Shown one piece after another: positions 5,913 to 7,087 of a DNA stretch of 7,087 bases. The DNA comes from an uncultured Ellagibacter sp. (GTDB taxonomy: Bacteria > Actinomycetota > Coriobacteriia > Coriobacteriales > Eggerthellaceae). A model generated the notes under the pieces. That model searched no databases, was not told the DNA's origin, and saw only the letters and a program-made list of their open reading frames with translations. The stretch lies in the NCBI GenBank assembly GCA_934661105.1, contig CAKUIV010000104.1:1-7087 (forward strand), written 5' to 3'. Numbering within the stretch: position 1 is the first letter of the stretch; each line of letters begins with the position of its first letter. Position numbers and translations under genes: made by a program.

Positions 5913-6653
5913 TTATTCCCCCTTCGTCGCCTTGACGCATGCAGCGACGCCGTCGGCAACCGTTAAGGTCCCTTCGTAAACAGCGCGCCCCGTGATGACG
6001 CCTTCGATGGATGGCGCGATCGGCGCGAGCCGCTCGATGTCGGATACGCTCGCCACGCCGCCGCTCGCGATGACGGGATGCCCGAAAGCCTCTGCCATCT
6101 GGGCGTACGCCTGCGTATCGAGGCCCGTTTGCATGCCGTCGCGCGCGATATCGGTGTAGACGATGTGCCTGAAGCCCGCCTTTCCCATGGCGCGGGCCAG
6201 GTCGGTCGCGCAGACGCCCGACCCCTCGATCCATCCGGACACGGCCACTTCCCCGCCCTTCGCGTCGATGCCCGCGGTCAGGCGGTCGCCTCCCACACGC
6301 TCGACGGCTGCGCGTGCGAGCTCGGGGTCGTTCACGAGCGCGGTGCCGAGCACCATGCGCGCCGCTCCCGCATCCGCCAGCCGATCGAGCACGTCGAGCG
6401 TGCGGATGCCGCCGCCGATTTCCACCTTGAGCGACGTTTCGCGCACGATGCGCTCGACGATCGCGATGTTTTCGGGGATGCCGCTGCGCGCGCCGTCCAA
6501 ATCGACCACGTGCACCCACGTCGCGCCCTGCGCCTCGAAGCGCCGCGCCTGATCGACGGGGTCGTCGTTGTAGACGGTGACCTGGCTGTAATCGCCCTTC
6601 GCCAGGCGCACCGCGCGCCCGCCGAGGATATCGATAGCGGGAAGAAGATACAT
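5913..6653 (-). CDS. hisA: ProFAR isomerase (phosphoribosylformimino-AICAR-P isomerase)
   Basis: 246-residue (beta-alpha)8 barrel that isomerises ProFAR to PRFAR (step 4), feeding HisHF. It has catalytic Asp8 in PAIDILGGRAVRL and Asp130 in GIDAKGG, the phosphate loop EIGGGIR (78-84), YTDIARDG (166-173) and IASGGV (195-200). The loop AVSGWIEGSG (137-146) reads like an ordinary HisA. It lacks the Arg-x-Trp arrangement I recall for actinobacterial PriA, which also does the TrpF reaction, so hisA fits better than priA; this is from motif memory only. The start is preceded by AAAGG very close to the ATG, with a second GAAAGG further up. The 51-base gap after hisH holds nothing else seen. Its end overlaps the hisF ribosome site. 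Confidence 0.96.
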   Translation of the reverse strand: MYLLPAIDILGGRAVRLAKGDYSQVTVYNDDPVDQARRFEAQGATWVHVVDLDGARSGIPENIAIVERIVRETSLKVEIGGGIRTLDVLDRLADAGAARMVLGTALVNDPELARAAVERVGGDRLTAGIDAKGGEVAVSGWIEGSGVCATDLARAMGKAGFRHIVYTDIARDGMQTGLDTQAYAQMAEAFGHPVIASGGVASVSDIERLAPIAPSIEGVITGRAVYEGTLTVADGVAACVKATKGE

Positions 6654-6704
6654 GGCCTTTAGAACCTTTCGTAGCCTGTTTGCTGCATGGGAACGGAGCC
6701 GGCG

Positions 6705-7087
6705 CTACTCGCCGCGTGCAATCGCCGCGAAATTCGCGAGCACGCGCGCGCCGGCGTCGGAGCTTTTCTCGGGGTGGAACTGCACGCCGAACGCGCGTTT
6801 TCCGTACTGGACGGCACTCGTGAACCGCACGCTGTGCACGGTTTCCGTCACCGTGAACGCACCCGACGGCGCGATGTAGGAATGCGTGAAGTAGAAGTAC
6901 TCGCCGGGCGCGATGCCGTCGAAAAGCGGGCAAGAGAAGGCGCTTGCCGCATGTGCCTGTCCGTCCCCATCGCGCTGGGGTGTCGGCAGAAACGCCGTGC
7001 TCACACAGTCCTGCTCGCACGAACAGCCCACCGGGCTGTTCGGCTCGTGCGGAACTGCGCGCGGCGCCCCCGCCGACACCCCAGCGC
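6705..7087 (-). CDS. hisH: Imidazole glycerol phosphate synthase, glutaminase subunit (3' part only)
   Basis: C-terminal 126 codons of the glutamine amidotransferase that supplies ammonia to HisF. Seen are PLFDGI, GEYFYFTHSY, the SAVQYGKRAFGVQ stretch and FHPEKSS, whose His (6774-6776) and Glu (6768-6770) complete the Cys-His-Glu triad; the Cys lies outside the window. From about 6930 to the edge, the residues before PLFDGI do not look like HisH. In the family, PH-x-GWN is followed within about ten residues by the segment here reading PLFDGI. Here at least 50 residues rich in Ala, Pro, Gly and Cys (including GCSCEQDC) stand in that place, in frame. They contain a perfect 16-base inverted repeat. 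A loop insertion in a working enzyme is likely, since the downstream catalytic part is intact and the frame is open. Confidence 0.92.
   Translation of the reverse strand, partial: AGVSAGAPRAVPHEPNSPVGCSCEQDCVSTAFLPTPQRDGDGQAHAASAFSCPLFDGIAPGEYFYFTHSYIAPSGAFTVTETVHSVRFTSAVQYGKRAFGVQFHPEKSSDAGARVLANFAAIARGE
6972..7087. repeat. Inverted-repeat element inside the hisH insert
   Basis: Arms 6972-6987 and 7072-7087 (GCGCTGGGGTGTCGGC and its exact reverse complement) are 16 of 16 matched and may extend past the window edge. Between them is a second hairpin, GAACAGCCC (7021-7029) with GGGCTGTTC (7033-7041), loop ACC. Its flanks (GCACG and CGTGC) pair further if a 5-base bulge is allowed. The nested palindromes lie entirely within the non-family part of hisH. 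Confidence 0.7.

Noticed and set aside
5125..5979. 284-codon open frame on the plus strand
   Set aside because: Antisense to hisF and the hisA end; shadow composition.
5913..6653. Bifunctional PriA (HisA/TrpF) instead of HisA
   Set aside because: The loop near residues 139-146 reads as ordinary HisA and lacks the Arg-x-Trp pattern I associate with PriA. A profile comparison would settle it.
5911..7020. Long N-terminal extension of the hisF frame (624 codons in total)
   Set aside because: It only continues the hisF frame through hisA and hisH out of phase. HisF has its own start, ribosome site and normal length.
1..7087. CRISPR array, tRNA, rRNA or transposase gene
   Set aside because: No regularly spaced direct repeats, no cloverleaf or rRNA-like sequence and no transposase motifs were seen on either strand.

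Overview
The window is G+C-rich, and every gene I can support lies on the minus strand. The gene content points to an anaerobic, high-GC Gram-positive, most plausibly a coriobacterium of the Eggerthella/Gordonibacter type. The reasons are the large membrane-anchored hybrid kinase, the SPASM radical-SAM enzyme, a small Cys-Cys protein and a compact histidine cluster. This placement is inferred from style and composition, not from any marker gene. The long plus-strand reading frames are antisense shadows of the genes.

In transcription order (right to left), the first block is histidine biosynthesis: the 3' part of hisH (cut by the window edge), hisA, hisF, a SPASM radical-SAM maturase-like gene, then hisI. 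HisI opens the ring of phosphoribosyl-AMP (step 3), HisA isomerises ProFAR to PRFAR (step 4), and HisH/HisF form the imidazole glycerol phosphate synthase (step 5). The radical-SAM gene sits between hisF and hisI with short gaps on both sides, so it is probably co-transcribed. No precursor peptide gene is visible beside it.

A 240-base non-coding gap (3024-3263) follows hisI. It holds a large, nearly symmetrical palindromic element: a strong central hairpin at 3173-3208 flanked by two similar inverted arms of about 30 bases. Downstream is a tightly spaced pair: a PAP2-type membrane phosphatase with an atypical first motif, and a 106-residue Cys-Gly-Cys-Cys protein.

After a 140-base gap with a possible weak terminator comes a hybrid sensor histidine kinase (7-segment membrane domain, HisKA, HATPase, receiver). 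Its 3' end runs off the left edge. The ORF has no stop in the window.

The most interesting points are the radical-SAM gene inside the his cluster, the palindromic element after hisI, the in-frame insert in hisH that carries a perfect 16-base inverted repeat, an 18-base perfect palindrome just before the radical-SAM gene, a Cys-bearing insert with a 20-base perfect palindrome inside that gene, and the CGCC protein.
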